Positions 8,620 to 18,300 of a stretch of DNA of 64,000 bases are shown here, in pieces (position 1 is the first letter of the stretch; every line of letters begins with the position of its first letter). Source of the DNA: Silanimonas sp044377035. Lineage in GTDB: Bacteria; Pseudomonadota; Gammaproteobacteria; Xanthomonadales; Xanthomonadaceae. The notes under the pieces are model-generated. The model saw only the letters and a program-made list of their open reading frames with translations. It did no database searches and was not told the origin of the DNA. Location: contig NZ_JBILJW010000016.1 of NCBI RefSeq assembly GCF_044377035.1, positions 1-64,000 of the forward strand, given 5' to 3'. The translations under genes were made by a program, and so were the position numbers.

Positions 8620-11418
8620 ATGCTGTCCAAGAAGCCCCTGAGCGCGATGATCGCGCTGCTCCTCGCCACGTCCGTCGCCGCCCAGGCCCCGGCGCCGGCG
8701 GCCGAAACCGACGACGCCAAGACCCTCGACGCCGTCAACGTCACCGGCACCAACCTGCGCGGCGTCGATCTCGCCGAAGCGCAGCCGGTGCAGGTCATCG
8801 ACGCGGTCAAGATCGAACGCCTCGGACTCGCCTCGATCGGCGACGTGCTGAAGCTCATTTCCGAAACCGGTGGCGGCACCGGCAACTTCAGCACCGCCAC
8901 CTCGGGCGCGCTGCAGGCCGATTCGCCGGCCGGCATGGCCGGCGCCTCGCTGCGCGGCCTCGGCGCCGGCTCCACGCTGACGCTGGTGAACGGCCGTCGC
9001 GTCGCCGCGAGTTCGTTCTCGAACGGCGTGCGCTCCGAGAACTTCGTCGACATCAACGCCATCCCGATGGCCGCCGTCCAGCGGATCGAAGTGCTGTCGG
9101 CTGGCGCGTCCGCGATCTATGGCGCCGACGCCGTCGCCGGCGTCATCAATGTCGTGCTGCGCCGGAGCTTCGACGGCGTCCGCACGGCCGTCAGCGTCGG
9201 TGACTCCACCGCGGGGAGCGACGAAGCCAAGCTCAACGCCAACCTGTTGGCCGGCTTCAGCAACGACACGGTCGAAGGCCTGATCGTGATCGACGCCTTC
9301 CGCCGCAACGGTTTCTACAACCGCGATCGCGCGATCACCGCGGACGAGCGCGTTCCCTCGCAGCAGGGCATCTTCCCGAGCTACAACTGGGGCAGCTTCA
9401 GCCGCGACGACTTCGTGGAAGCCAGCTGCCCGTCGAGCCAGCGCTTCGACGGCCGTCCGGGCTTCCCGCTCGGCAGCCTCGGCGCCTACTGCGCCGTCGA
9501 CCGCAGCGACTACACCGCCTTCGATCCGCAGCTCGAGCAGCTCGGCCTCTACGGCACCTTCAACGCGCGCCTCGGCGACAGCGTCGCCTTCTTCAGCGAA
9601 GTGCAGCTGCAGCGCAACGAGAGCTTCGCCACCAGCGCCCCGGCGCCGTGGTCGCAGGCCACCATCGCGTTCAACCACCCGAACATGCCGGCCGAACTGC
9701 GCACCCGCCTGCTCGCCGGTGGTCTCGGCGCCACGCAGGACATCGTCGGCTGGGGCCGCTTCCCGGACGAGCGGCAAGTCGACGTGGAGACGAGGAGCTG
9801 GCGCGCGCTCGCCGGCCTGCGTGGCGAGCTCAACGACGACTGGGGCTGGGAAGCCGCGGTCGGCTATGGCCGCAGCGAATCGGAGCAGATCGCCAGCGGT
9901 GGCATCTACAACCGCCTGCGCACGCTCGCCGCGCTCCGCGGCCGCCTCTGCGCCGATGGCACCACGACCTGTACGCCGACCACGGGTGGCCTCTGGTACA
10001 ACCCGTTCGGCGGCCAAGCCGTGCAGGATCCCAACGTGATGCGGCTGCTGCGCGACACGGTGCCGCGCAACGGTGAATCGACCACGCTGAGCGCCGACCT
10101 CAAGTTCAACGGCATCGCCGGCGCCATCGGCGACCGCGACATCGCCTGGGCCGTCGGCCTCGAAGGCCGCCGGGAGGACATCGCCGACCGTCCCTCGCCG
10201 CTCGCGGAAGTGAACCGACTCACCGGCCAGCCCGGCGTGTTCGGCTTCGGCTCGAAGTCGGCGAATGCTGATCGCAATGCGTCGGCCGTGTTCGTCGAAT
10301 CGCTGCTGCCCTTCACCGACACGTTCGACGTGCGCCTCGCCGGCCGCTACGACCACTACTCCGACTTTGGCGGCGACTTCAATCCGTCCGTTGGCCTGCG
10401 CTTCCGCCCGAGCGACGCGCTGGTCTTCCGTGCCGGCTGGAACACCGGCTTCCGCGCACCGTCGCTGGCGCAAGCGGGCAGCGGTACCACCGCGGCCTCG
10501 TTCACCCTGCCCTGCGCCTCGGGCAGTGAGTTCTTCGCCAACTGGTGCGGCAGCCGTTCGGGACGCCCGACCATCCTGAGCCAGGTGCTCGCCAACCCGG
10601 ACCTCCAGCCGGAGACTTCGGAAGCGTGGAACGCCGGCATGGTGTGGTCGCCGCTCGAACGCACCACACTGAGCATCGACTACTGGAACTTCGACCAGAA
10701 GAACACCGTCGACGTCGACTACTTCGGCCTGCTGCGTGCCGCCCTCACCAACCCGTCGCTGATCTACACCTTCGCCGACGGCAGCCGCCCGCGTCCGGTC
10801 AACGCGCCGGGCATCGAAACCGCCAGCGGCGGGATCGGCCGCGTCTCCACCGGCGAAGTGTTCGCGCCGCTGCAGAACATCGGCGTTCAGCGCACCAACG
10901 GCTGGGACCTCGCCATCGACCACGGCCTGGCCGAGGACTTCCTCGGCGGCCGGCTCGACCTGTCGATCGACGCCACCCGCGTGCTCTCGTTCGAGCGCTC
11001 GGAATCCTGCTCGCCGCAGGTCGCGCCGCTGCGCGGCGACGGTGCCTGCGTCGGTGGCCAGCGCCTCGTCGAGCTGAATGGCGAGTACCGCTATCCGAAG
11101 TGGCGCGGCACGGTGGCGCTGGACTGGACCAGCGATGACTTCGACGCCGCCCTCTGGGCCAGCTACACCGGCTCGTACTACGACGATTTCCGCTTCGACC
11201 CGGCGGCGATCGCGACGACGGCGCGCGTGGCCTCGTGGACCACGTTCAACGCCTCGTGGGGCTGGAACATCAACGAAACGCACCGCGTCTCGCTGCAGGT
11301 GAAGAACCTCACGGACCGCGATCCGCCGCGTGCCCTCGGCGCCAGCGCGTGGGTCGACACGTTCAACCACGACGCGATGGGCCGCTTCGTCACGCTGAAC
11401 TGGATCGGCCGCTTCTGA
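8620..11418 (+). CDS. TonB-dependent outer-membrane receptor
   Basis: A 932-residue outer-membrane active transporter. It has a signal peptide (residues about 1-22, ending in VAAQA), a plug domain with the typical series DVLKLISETGGG, GLGAGSTLTLVNGRR, IPMAAVQRIEVLSAGASAIYG and GVINVVLRR (about 40-180), and then a 22-strand-type barrel. The C-terminus ends in VTLNWIGRF, with the terminal Phe expected for Bam-dependent insertion. The substrate is not readable from sequence. Its position between a cyanophycinase-like peptidase and a carrier/isoaspartyl-dipeptidase pair suggests uptake of beta-aspartyl peptides. A strong hairpin terminator follows, so the downstream carrier is probably transcribed separately or by limited read-through. 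Confidence 0.93.
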   Translation: MLSKKPLSAMIALLLATSVAAQAPAPAAETDDAKTLDAVNVTGTNLRGVDLAEAQPVQVIDAVKIERLGLASIGDVLKLISETGGGTGNFSTATSGALQADSPAGMAGASLRGLGAGSTLTLVNGRRVAASSFSNGVRSENFVDINAIPMAAVQRIEVLSAGASAIYGADAVAGVINVVLRRSFDGVRTAVSVGDSTAGSDEAKLNANLLAGFSNDTVEGLIVIDAFRRNGFYNRDRAITADERVPSQQGIFPSYNWGSFSRDDFVEASCPSSQRFDGRPGFPLGSLGAYCAVDRSDYTAFDPQLEQLGLYGTFNARLGDSVAFFSEVQLQRNESFATSAPAPWSQATIAFNHPNMPAELRTRLLAGGLGATQDIVGWGRFPDERQVDVETRSWRALAGLRGELNDDWGWEAAVGYGRSESEQIASGGIYNRLRTLAALRGRLCADGTTTCTPTTGGLWYNPFGGQAVQDPNVMRLLRDTVPRNGESTTLSADLKFNGIAGAIGDRDIAWAVGLEGRREDIADRPSPLAEVNRLTGQPGVFGFGSKSANADRNASAVFVESLLPFTDTFDVRLAGRYDHYSDFGGDFNPSVGLRFRPSDALVFRAGWNTGFRAPSLAQAGSGTTAASFTLPCASGSEFFANWCGSRSGRPTILSQVLANPDLQPETSEAWNAGMVWSPLERTTLSIDYWNFDQKNTVDVDYFGLLRAALTNPSLIYTFADGSRPRPVNAPGIETASGGIGRVSTGEVFAPLQNIGVQRTNGWDLAIDHGLAEDFLGGRLDLSIDATRVLSFERSESCSPQVAPLRGDGACVGGQRLVELNGEYRYPKWRGTVALDWTSDDFDAALWASYTGSYYDDFRFDPAAIATTARVASWTTFNASWGWNINETHRVSLQVKNLTDRDPPRALGASAWVDTFNHDAMGRFVTLNWIGRF

Positions 11419-11446
11419 TCCGCCACGCCTGATCCCTCGCTTGGAC

Positions 11447-11470
11447 GGCCCACCGGCGCACCGGTGGGCC
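11447..11470 (+). terminator. Hairpin terminator after the TonB receptor
   Basis: A perfect 10-base stem (GGCCCACCGG / CCGGTGGGCC) encloses a CGCA loop, starting 28 bases after the receptor stop. Only TT follows directly, so termination may be incomplete, but the stem is very stable. Confidence 0.7.
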
Positions 11471-11565
11471 TTCGGGGCACGGACGCCCCACCTTTCCTGC
11501 GCTACCGTTGCCGCCCAACGCGGCCACGGCGCGTCGCGCTTCGCCCCTTCGTCCCGGACTTGCGA

Positions 11566-12993
11566 ATGACCTCCACCGCCGCGCCATCGCGCGCGCCCGA
11601 CACGCTGCTGGTTCTGCTCGCCGTCGCCCTCGTGCTGGCAGCGATCGTGCCCTTCGTGCCTGCCGGCTTCTTCGCGCCGGGCCAACCGATGTCGCTGGCC
11701 AGCTTCCAGCCCGGCGAGTCCGCGCTCGGGCTGCGCCTGTTCTCCAGCGACGCCGACCATCCCGGCGTGCTCAACCTGTTCTTCGATGGTTTCACGTCGG
11801 GCAGCCGCAACGGCGCCGCGATCGGCGTGATCGCCTTTGTGCTCACCGTCGGCGGCGCCTTCGGCCTGGTGCAGGCCAGTGGCGCCATCGACAACGGGCT
11901 GAAGCGCCTCATCGCGCGCTTCGGCCATCGCCCGCGCCTGCTGCTCGCCGTGCTGTTCGTCGCCTTCTCCACCGGCGGCGCGGTGTTCGGCATGGGCGAG
12001 GAGACCATCGCCTTCCTCGCCCTGTTGCTGCCGCTGATCCGCCGCCTCGGCTACCCGCCGGAGACCGGCGTGATGGTGACCTACATGGCCAGCCAGATCG
12101 GCTTCGGCACCTCGTGGATGAACCCCTTCAGCGTCGCCGTGGCGCAGGGCATCGCCGGATTGCCACTGCTCTCGGGCGCGCCGTTCCGGATGGCGATGTG
12201 GGCGGGCTTCACCGCGGTGGGGCTGGCCTTCGCCCTGCGTTACGCGACGGCGCACCGCCGCGCACCGGAGGCGATGGATACGGGAGACGCGACGGCCGCC
12301 GCCGGCACGGCGAGCGCGCCCCTCGGCTGGGTCGACCACGCCGTGCTGTGGGCCACGCTCGCCACGGTCGCGTGGATCGTCTGGGGCGTCACCGTCGCCG
12401 GCTATTACATCGCCGAGATCGCCACGCAGTTCTTCGCGCTCGGCCTGTTCGCCGGTGTCGCCGCGGTGCTTGGCGGCCGCATCAGCGCCAATGGCGCGGT
12501 GCAGGCGTTCACCGATGGCGTGCGCGCCCTCGTGCCGGTGGTGCTGGTGATCGCCGTGGCCAAGGGCATGCTCGGCATCCTCGGCGGCAGCGACCCGCAC
12601 GCGCCGTCCGTGCTCAACACCGCGCTCTACGCCATGGGCAGCGCGATCGAAGGCACGCCCGAGCTGGTGGCCGCGTGGGGCATGCTGGCGGCGCAGTCCG
12701 TGTTCAACTTCTTCGTCAGCTCCGGCAGCGCGCAGGCCACGATCACCATGCCGCTGATGGCGGGCCTCGGCGAACTGGTCGGGGTCAGCAAGCAGGTCAG
12801 CGTGCTGTGCTTCCAACTCGGCGACGGGTTCACCAACCTGGTGATCCCCACCTCCGCCGCCATGATGGGTGCCATCGGCGTGGCCGGCCTCGGCTGGCTC
12901 GCGTGGGTGCGCATCATCTTCCGTTTCATGCTGCTGCTGATGGCGCTCTCCGCCCTCACCGTGGCCCTTGCCATCGGGATCGGTTATGCCTGA
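11566..12993 (+). CDS. YfcC/DcuC-family membrane transporter
   Basis: A 475-residue polytopic inner-membrane protein with about 12 hydrophobic segments. It belongs to the YfcC/C4-dicarboxylate (DcuC-like) carrier group, judged from the conserved NGAAIGVIAFVLTVGGAFG, FGMGEETIAFLAL and GFTNLVIPTSAAMMG segments. YfcC relatives are usually assigned to basic amino-acid, peptide or dicarboxylate transport. The ATG at 11566 gives a short hydrophilic N-terminus before the first helix; the frame is open further upstream, but that part looks non-coding. The stop overlaps the start of the isoaspartyl dipeptidase gene (ATGCCTGA). This translational coupling strongly suggests the carrier imports that enzyme's substrate. 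Confidence 0.88.
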   Translation: MTSTAAPSRAPDTLLVLLAVALVLAAIVPFVPAGFFAPGQPMSLASFQPGESALGLRLFSSDADHPGVLNLFFDGFTSGSRNGAAIGVIAFVLTVGGAFGLVQASGAIDNGLKRLIARFGHRPRLLLAVLFVAFSTGGAVFGMGEETIAFLALLLPLIRRLGYPPETGVMVTYMASQIGFGTSWMNPFSVAVAQGIAGLPLLSGAPFRMAMWAGFTAVGLAFALRYATAHRRAPEAMDTGDATAAAGTASAPLGWVDHAVLWATLATVAWIVWGVTVAGYYIAEIATQFFALGLFAGVAAVLGGRISANGAVQAFTDGVRALVPVVLVIAVAKGMLGILGGSDPHAPSVLNTALYAMGSAIEGTPELVAAWGMLAAQSVFNFFVSSGSAQATITMPLMAGLGELVGVSKQVSVLCFQLGDGFTNLVIPTSAAMMGAIGVAGLGWLAWVRIIFRFMLLLMALSALTVALAIGIGYA

Positions 12994-14122
12994 ACTGCTG
13001 TGGATCCGCGACGCGGAACTGATGACGCCGGCACCCGCCGGGCGTGGCGATGTGCTGGTCGCGAACGGCCGCATCCTCGCGATGGGCAAGGGCCTCGACC
13101 CGCGCGGTTGCGGCGTGCCGGTGCGTATCGTCGACGCCGCCGGGCATTGGCTCTGCCCCGGCCTCGTCGATGGTCTCGTGCACTTCGGCGGCGGCGGTGG
13201 CGAAGGCGGTTTCGCCACGCGCATGCCGCCGCTCGCCGCGGCCACGGCGCTCGCCGCGGGCGTCACCACGATGGTCGGCGCACTCGGCACCGACGACGTC
13301 ACGCGCAGCCACGCCGACCTGCTCGCCTGCGCGCGGGCACTGGCCGCCAGCGGCCTGTCGGCCTACACGCTCACCGGCTCCTACCAGGTCCCACCGGTCA
13401 CGCTCACCGGCAGCGTCCGCGGCGACCTCGCCTTCATTCCGGAAATGATCGGCCTCGGCGAGATCGCCATCGCCGACCACCGCGGCTCGCAGCCCAGCGC
13501 TGCGGAGCTGGCGCGGCTCGCGTCGGACGCGCGTGTGGGCGGCATGCTCGCCGGCAAGGCGGGCACCGTGCTCGTGCACTGCGGTGAAGCGCCCGAAGGG
13601 CTGGCCCTGCTGCGCGAAGCGAGTTCGCGTTGGCCGGTGCCGATCAAGCAGTGGCATCCGACCCACGTGAACCGCAACGCCCGTCTGCTCGCCGACGGCT
13701 TCGCGTTCGTCCGCGAAGGCGGCAGCATCGATTTCACCACCAGCAGCACGCCGGATTTCGTCGCCGCGGGCGAGATCCCCGCCGCACTCGCGTTGGCTGA
13801 TGCGCTCGCCGCCGGCCTGCCGATCGAACGCCTCACGATGAGCTCCGACGGCCAGGCCAGCCTGCCGCATTTCGATGCGCAGGGACGGCTGGTCTCGCTG
13901 GAGGTCGCGCCGATCGGCAGCCTGCACGGCAGCGTCCGCGAAGCCGTCGAACTTCACCGCCTGCCCCTGGCCACGGCGCTCGCCGCGGCCACCTCGTCGC
14001 CGGCGGCGATCTGGGGGCTCTCCACGAAGGGCAGCATCGCGCCGGGCCGGGATGCCGACCTGATCCTGCTCGACCGCGACACGCTGGCGCTGCGGTGGAC
14101 GATGGCTGGCGGCCGACTCTGA
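12986..14122 (+). CDS. iadA: Isoaspartyl dipeptidase (beta-aspartyl peptidase), IadA-like
   Basis: A 378-residue amidohydrolase-fold protein similar to IadA, which hydrolyses beta-aspartyl dipeptides such as beta-Asp-Arg and beta-Asp-Leu. Visible family signatures are HFGGGGGEGGFATRMP, GSYQVPPVTLTGSVRGD, GEIAIADHRGSQP, VHCGEAP, PTHVNRN and MSSDGQ (the catalytic Asp). Glu in GEIAIADHR occupies the bridging position that is a carbamylated Lys in E. coli. One oddity stands out: the usual DxHVH metal motif reads DGLVHF, so the first His is Leu64 (codon CTC, one base from CAC) while His66 is kept. The start overlaps the carrier stop. If the substitution is real, metal binding must differ or activity may be lost. 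Confidence 0.85.
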   Translation: MPELLWIRDAELMTPAPAGRGDVLVANGRILAMGKGLDPRGCGVPVRIVDAAGHWLCPGLVDGLVHFGGGGGEGGFATRMPPLAAATALAAGVTTMVGALGTDDVTRSHADLLACARALAASGLSAYTLTGSYQVPPVTLTGSVRGDLAFIPEMIGLGEIAIADHRGSQPSAAELARLASDARVGGMLAGKAGTVLVHCGEAPEGLALLREASSRWPVPIKQWHPTHVNRNARLLADGFAFVREGGSIDFTTSSTPDFVAAGEIPAALALADALAAGLPIERLTMSSDGQASLPHFDAQGRLVSLEVAPIGSLHGSVREAVELHRLPLATALAAATSSPAAIWGLSTKGSIAPGRDADLILLDRDTLALRWTMAGGRL

Positions 14123-14231
14123 ACGGCGCGGCACGCGACGGCCGCTGAACGGCGGTGTCGCGATGGGGAACTTTAAGTACGCATTCACTCCCGCGGCGGA
14201 TGATGGATTGGCCCACCCGGAGACCGCCCCC

Positions 14232-15320
14232 ATGCTGCGCCGCACCGCGTTCCTTGCCCTGACGTCGCTGGCCCTGAGCGGCTGCGTCACCTACGAAGTC
14301 GTCGAGCGCCGTGTGTACCGCGAGGACGGCAGCTACACCCGCGTGTACGACCCCTACGACGACGGTCGCCGCTACGAGGAGCGCGGCTACGACGGGTACG
14401 AGCGCCATGACGATCGTTACGACCGTGACGGGCGGGTCCGCCGCTACGAGTACGACGCGCCACGCTACGGCGGCTACGACGACGACCCCTACGACCGCTG
14501 GTTCTACGGCTATCGCGGCTACGGCTCGGCGTGGGACCTCGACCCGTACTTCGGCTACAGCAGCGGCTCGTCGGTGCGCATCGTCTACCGCCACCGCGGC
14601 TACCGACCCACGTGGTACTGGTCGTCGTGGTATTCGCCGTCATGGTCGAACCGGTGGAGTTGGTCGCCGTCCTGGTACAGCGGCTACCGGCCATGGGGCG
14701 GCGGCTACTACGGCCCCGGTTATGGCTACGGCTACAACCCGCCGCGGCCGCACGTGCCTCGCCCGCAGCAGCCCCGCCCCGTGGAGCCCCGCCCGATGCC
14801 GAAGCCGGCCGTGCGGAGCGTGGGGCCAGAAGTGTCCCTGCCGATCATGGCGGGCCCGAGCGTCGGCGGCGAAGCCCTCCGCCCGGTGGCGCGGGAACAG
14901 CGCTGGGAAGAACCCAATCCGCGCGACGCGATGTCGGACGTCACGCCCCGCGCCAAGCCGCAGCCGGTGTTCGTCGACACCCCGCCGCAGGAGGGCACGA
15001 TGCCGCGCTTCGAACGCAAGCCGCGCGAGGAGACACCGCGCTTCGAGGAGCCGCGTTTCGAAGAGCCGCGCTTCGTCGCGCCACGCGACGAGCCCCGGTT
15101 CGAACCGCGCGAGCCCGAGCGGGTGTTCGAGCGCCGCGTGGAGGAACCGCGCTTCGAACCCCGCGAGGAACCGCGCTTCGAACCCCGCGAGGAACCGCGC
15201 TTCGAACCCCGCGAGGAACCGCGCTTCGAACCCCGCGAGGAACCGCGCTTCGAGCCTCGCGAGGAACCGCGCTTCGAAGCCCCCCGCGAAGAACCCGTGG
15301 TCGAGGAACGCGTCGAGTAG
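14232..15320 (+). CDS. Tyr-rich lipoprotein with Glu-Pro-Arg-Phe repeats
   Basis: A 362-residue protein with a clear lipobox (LALSGC, Cys at about residue 17). After it comes a low-complexity region very rich in Tyr, Asp, Gly and Arg (residues about 20-175), then a Pro-rich link, then a repeat region at the C-terminus. There the octapeptide EEPRFEPR occurs six times in near-perfect tandem (from about residue 304). Composition suggests a surface or envelope protein with a disordered, charged tail; no enzymatic motif is visible. The ATG at 14232 is chosen because it starts the signal peptide; the frame extends further upstream without one. It is unlike any family I know well. Confidence 0.75.
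   Translation: MLRRTAFLALTSLALSGCVTYEVVERRVYREDGSYTRVYDPYDDGRRYEERGYDGYERHDDRYDRDGRVRRYEYDAPRYGGYDDDPYDRWFYGYRGYGSAWDLDPYFGYSSGSSVRIVYRHRGYRPTWYWSSWYSPSWSNRWSWSPSWYSGYRPWGGGYYGPGYGYGYNPPRPHVPRPQQPRPVEPRPMPKPAVRSVGPEVSLPIMAGPSVGGEALRPVAREQRWEEPNPRDAMSDVTPRAKPQPVFVDTPPQEGTMPRFERKPREETPRFEEPRFEEPRFVAPRDEPRFEPREPERVFERRVEEPRFEPREEPRFEPREEPRFEPREEPRFEPREEPRFEPREEPRFEAPREEPVVEERVE
15141..15284 (+). repeat. Six tandem 24-bp units inside the lipoprotein gene
   Basis: Units of 24 bases start at 15141, 15165, 15189, 15213, 15237 and 15261. The first four are identical, the fifth has two changes and the sixth diverges at its end. The 24-bp period keeps the reading frame (8 codons), so copy-number changes by slippage would lengthen or shorten the protein without breaking it. 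Confidence 0.95.
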
Positions 15321-15344
15321 GCGGCGGCCAATGTCGCCCTGATA

Positions 15345-15372
15345 TCGTCCGCAGATCGCAGGCTGCGGACGA
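15345..15372. promoter_or_regulatory. 10-bp perfect inverted repeat before the hybrid kinase
   Basis: Arms TCGTCCGCAG (15345-15354) and CTGCGGACGA (15363-15372) flank an 8-base loop. The element begins 25 bases after the lipoprotein stop and ends 6 bases before the TTG start of the kinase. No U-tract follows. It could end the upstream transcript, be a protein-binding dyad, or be a hairpin limiting kinase translation. Confidence 0.5.
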
Positions 15373-15378
15373 CCGACG

Positions 15379-18300
15379 TTGCCGAACCCTCTCCCGGAAA
15401 CCGCCACCGACCCGGCCTCCGTGACGCCGGGAGCCCGTCGCGTCGACTGGCGCGGGCGCAGCCTCGTCTTGCTGCAGTTCACCCTGCTGGCCTGCATCGC
15501 CAACACCCTCGCGATGCAGCTCCCGGGCAGCACCCCGTTCCTCGTCGGGAACATGGCGGCCGTTGCCGTCGCGATGCGCTTCGGCCTGCGCATGAGCCTG
15601 CCGGTGGCGCTGGTCGCCAGCGGCATCACCGGAGACGTGCATTGGGTCTCGCTCGCCGTGCTCGAGTGCATGCTCGTCGCACGGTGGCGGCTGCAGCCAT
15701 GGAGCCCCTTCGGGCTCTGGTGGCGCGTCTGGCTGCCGCTGTCGCCCGTGGCCGCGTGGATCACCCTGCCCGCCGGCATCAACGATCCCTGGCTCTGGCT
15801 GGTCGGGTTCGCCGTGGTGCTCGCGACCGGCGCCACCTCCATCGTCGGTGGCCGCCAGCTCGCCAGCGTCACGCGCTCGAGGCGGCAACGCGCAGGCCAG
15901 CCCATGGCCCTGCAGCTTTCCGTCCAACTCTCCACCCTGATGGCCGCCCCGGCGACGGTCGTCATCGCGATGCTGGTGCAATGGGGACACCAGGTCGACG
16001 TACAACGCACGGCCTTCTTCATCGACGGCAAGGCCGAGCAGCTGGCGGTGGGCACGTCGGAGGAAGTCCGCCGTCACCGCGATGCCGTGGCGCAGGCCGC
16101 ACTCACGGTACCTAGCCTCGGCGTGGCGCCCGTGCTGCAACAGGTGTCCTCGGTGCAACCGGGATTCCTCTCGCTGCTCGGCGCCGACGCCCTCGGCCAG
16201 GTGCAGTACTCGATGCTCCGGGGCGAAGCGCCACGGCAGCGCGCCAGCGACGTTTCCGACCGCGCCTACTTCCGGGAAACCGTCGCGCGCGGCGAGCCCA
16301 CCGTCTCGCCGGTGTTCCAGGGCCGTGGCATCGGCAGCGACCTGATCGTCGCGGTGGCCGCGCCCATCCGGGCGAACGATGGCCGTATCGATGGCGTATT
16401 GCAGGGCTCCCTCGCACTCGGACAGCTGGTGCTGGAGGAACGCAACCGCCTTGATGCCGCGGCCTTGCGCTATGCCGTCAGCGATGCCGTCGGGCAGATC
16501 GTGATGTCGAGCCTCCCCGACCTGCCGGTCAAGACCGGCTCGGTGATCGCCCGCGGACGCCTTGAAGGCCATGCCGCCCAGCCGTGGTGGGCGCAGCGCC
16601 TCTATGCGGCTCCCAAGTTGGTGTTCGATGCCAATCAGCAGTTCCTGGTGGCCGTACACGACGTCGATGGCATCGCCTGGCAGGTGCGCGTGCTGCAGCC
16701 ATTGCGTCCACTGGAACGCCGGCAGACGTTTCGCTCCCTGCTGGCCGCCGTCCTCGTGCTGACCCTGATCGTCGGACTGCAGCGGCTCGCGCGGCACTTC
16801 GCCGAGAGCCACGTGCGCGGGCTGGCCCAAGTGGTGGAGCGGCTGCGGGGGCTCGACCCCTCGCGGAACGGCTCCCGGTTCGCCGGCGCGATGGAAGCGA
16901 GCAGCGCCGAACTGTCGGAACTGATCCACGATTTCGAGGCGGCCGAGTCGCGGCTGCAAGCGATGCACGCGGCACTCCGCGACGCCGCCGAACAGCAGCA
17001 GGCGCTGAATCGCGAACTCGAGGCGCGCGTCGAAGACCGCACCATCGAACTCCGCCAGGCCTTGTCGCGCGCCGAGCATCTGGCCGCGGCGAAATCCAGC
17101 TTCCTCGCCAACATGAGCCACGAGCTGCGAACGCCGCTCGCAGCCATCCTCGGTTACTCGGAACAGGGCCTTCGCGACGACGCACGTCCCGGCGAGATGC
17201 GGCGCAGCCTGCAGACGGTCGTGCGCAACGGCCGCCACCTGCTCGAAATCGTCAACGACGTGCTCGATGCCAGCAAGATCGAAGCCGGTCAACTGCGCGT
17301 GCAGCAGCAACCGGTCGCGCCGCTGCCGCTGCTGGGCGAGGCCATCGAGCTGCTTCGTCCGCGCGCCCTGGAAAAGAACCTGCAGCTCGTGCTCTCGGCG
17401 CACTGGCCGCTGCCGGCGAAGGTGCTGGCCGACCCGCTGCGCCTGAAGCAGGTTCTGCTGAACCTGCTCAGCAACGCCATCAAGTTCACGCCGCAGGGTT
17501 TCGTCGCGGTGCGCATTCGTGCCGACGCCGCCACCCGCCAATGGTCGATCGAGGTCGAGGACACGGGCATCGGCATGGACGCGGCGCAATGCGAGCGCGT
17601 GTTCCAACGCTTCGAGCAGGCTGATGACTCGACCACGCGGCGCTACGGTGGCACCGGGCTCGGCCTGTACATCTCGCGCCAGCTCGCGCGGCAGATGGGC
17701 GGCGACCTGACGGCCACCAGCACGCCGGGCACCGGGAGCCGATTCCTGCTGACACTGCCGATCGGCCTCGATGCGCCCTGGCTCGAGGACGGCGAAGACC
17801 TCCCGACGACCGAAACGCCGGTGCCGCGCCAGACGCCGCGCCTGCGCGGCCGGGTGCTGCTGGCGGACGACGTCGACGACCTGCGCGCACTGCTGCGCGC
17901 CACGATCGAAGCCACGGGCGCGGAGGTCATCGAGGCCGTGAACGGCCGGGAGGCGCTGGACCGCCTCGCCGCCGCGGCGCCGGATCTCGTCCTGATGGAC
18001 ATGCACATGCCGGTGATGGACGGCCGCGACGCGGTGGCGCAGCTCCGCCGCGATGGTTATTCCATGCCGGTCTACGCCTGCAGCGCCGACGTGATGGAGG
18101 ACGACGTCGCGGCATTCATCGCGCTCGGCTGCAACGGCGCGCTCGCCAAGCCGGTCGACATCGACGCGCTGCACGCCGTGCTGGCACGCCACCTGCTGGC
18201 GGCCGACACGCCGGCACCGATGGCACCTGCGCCCTCCCCCATCCCGGTGGCCCCCAGCACCCCGGCGGCGGCGCCCGACCCCTTGGCCGCGGCGCTGGCC

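Noticed and set aside
8425..13302. A 1625-codon open frame on the minus strand opposite the TonB receptor and carrier genes
   Set aside because: Its translation is Arg/Gly/Glu/Ala-rich low complexity without domains, while the plus strand carries clear families throughout. It is the usual mirror effect of strong third-position GC.
15141..15284. Possible CRISPR array at the 24-bp repeats
   Set aside because: Units are directly contiguous with no spacers, and the period is a multiple of three inside a coding frame.
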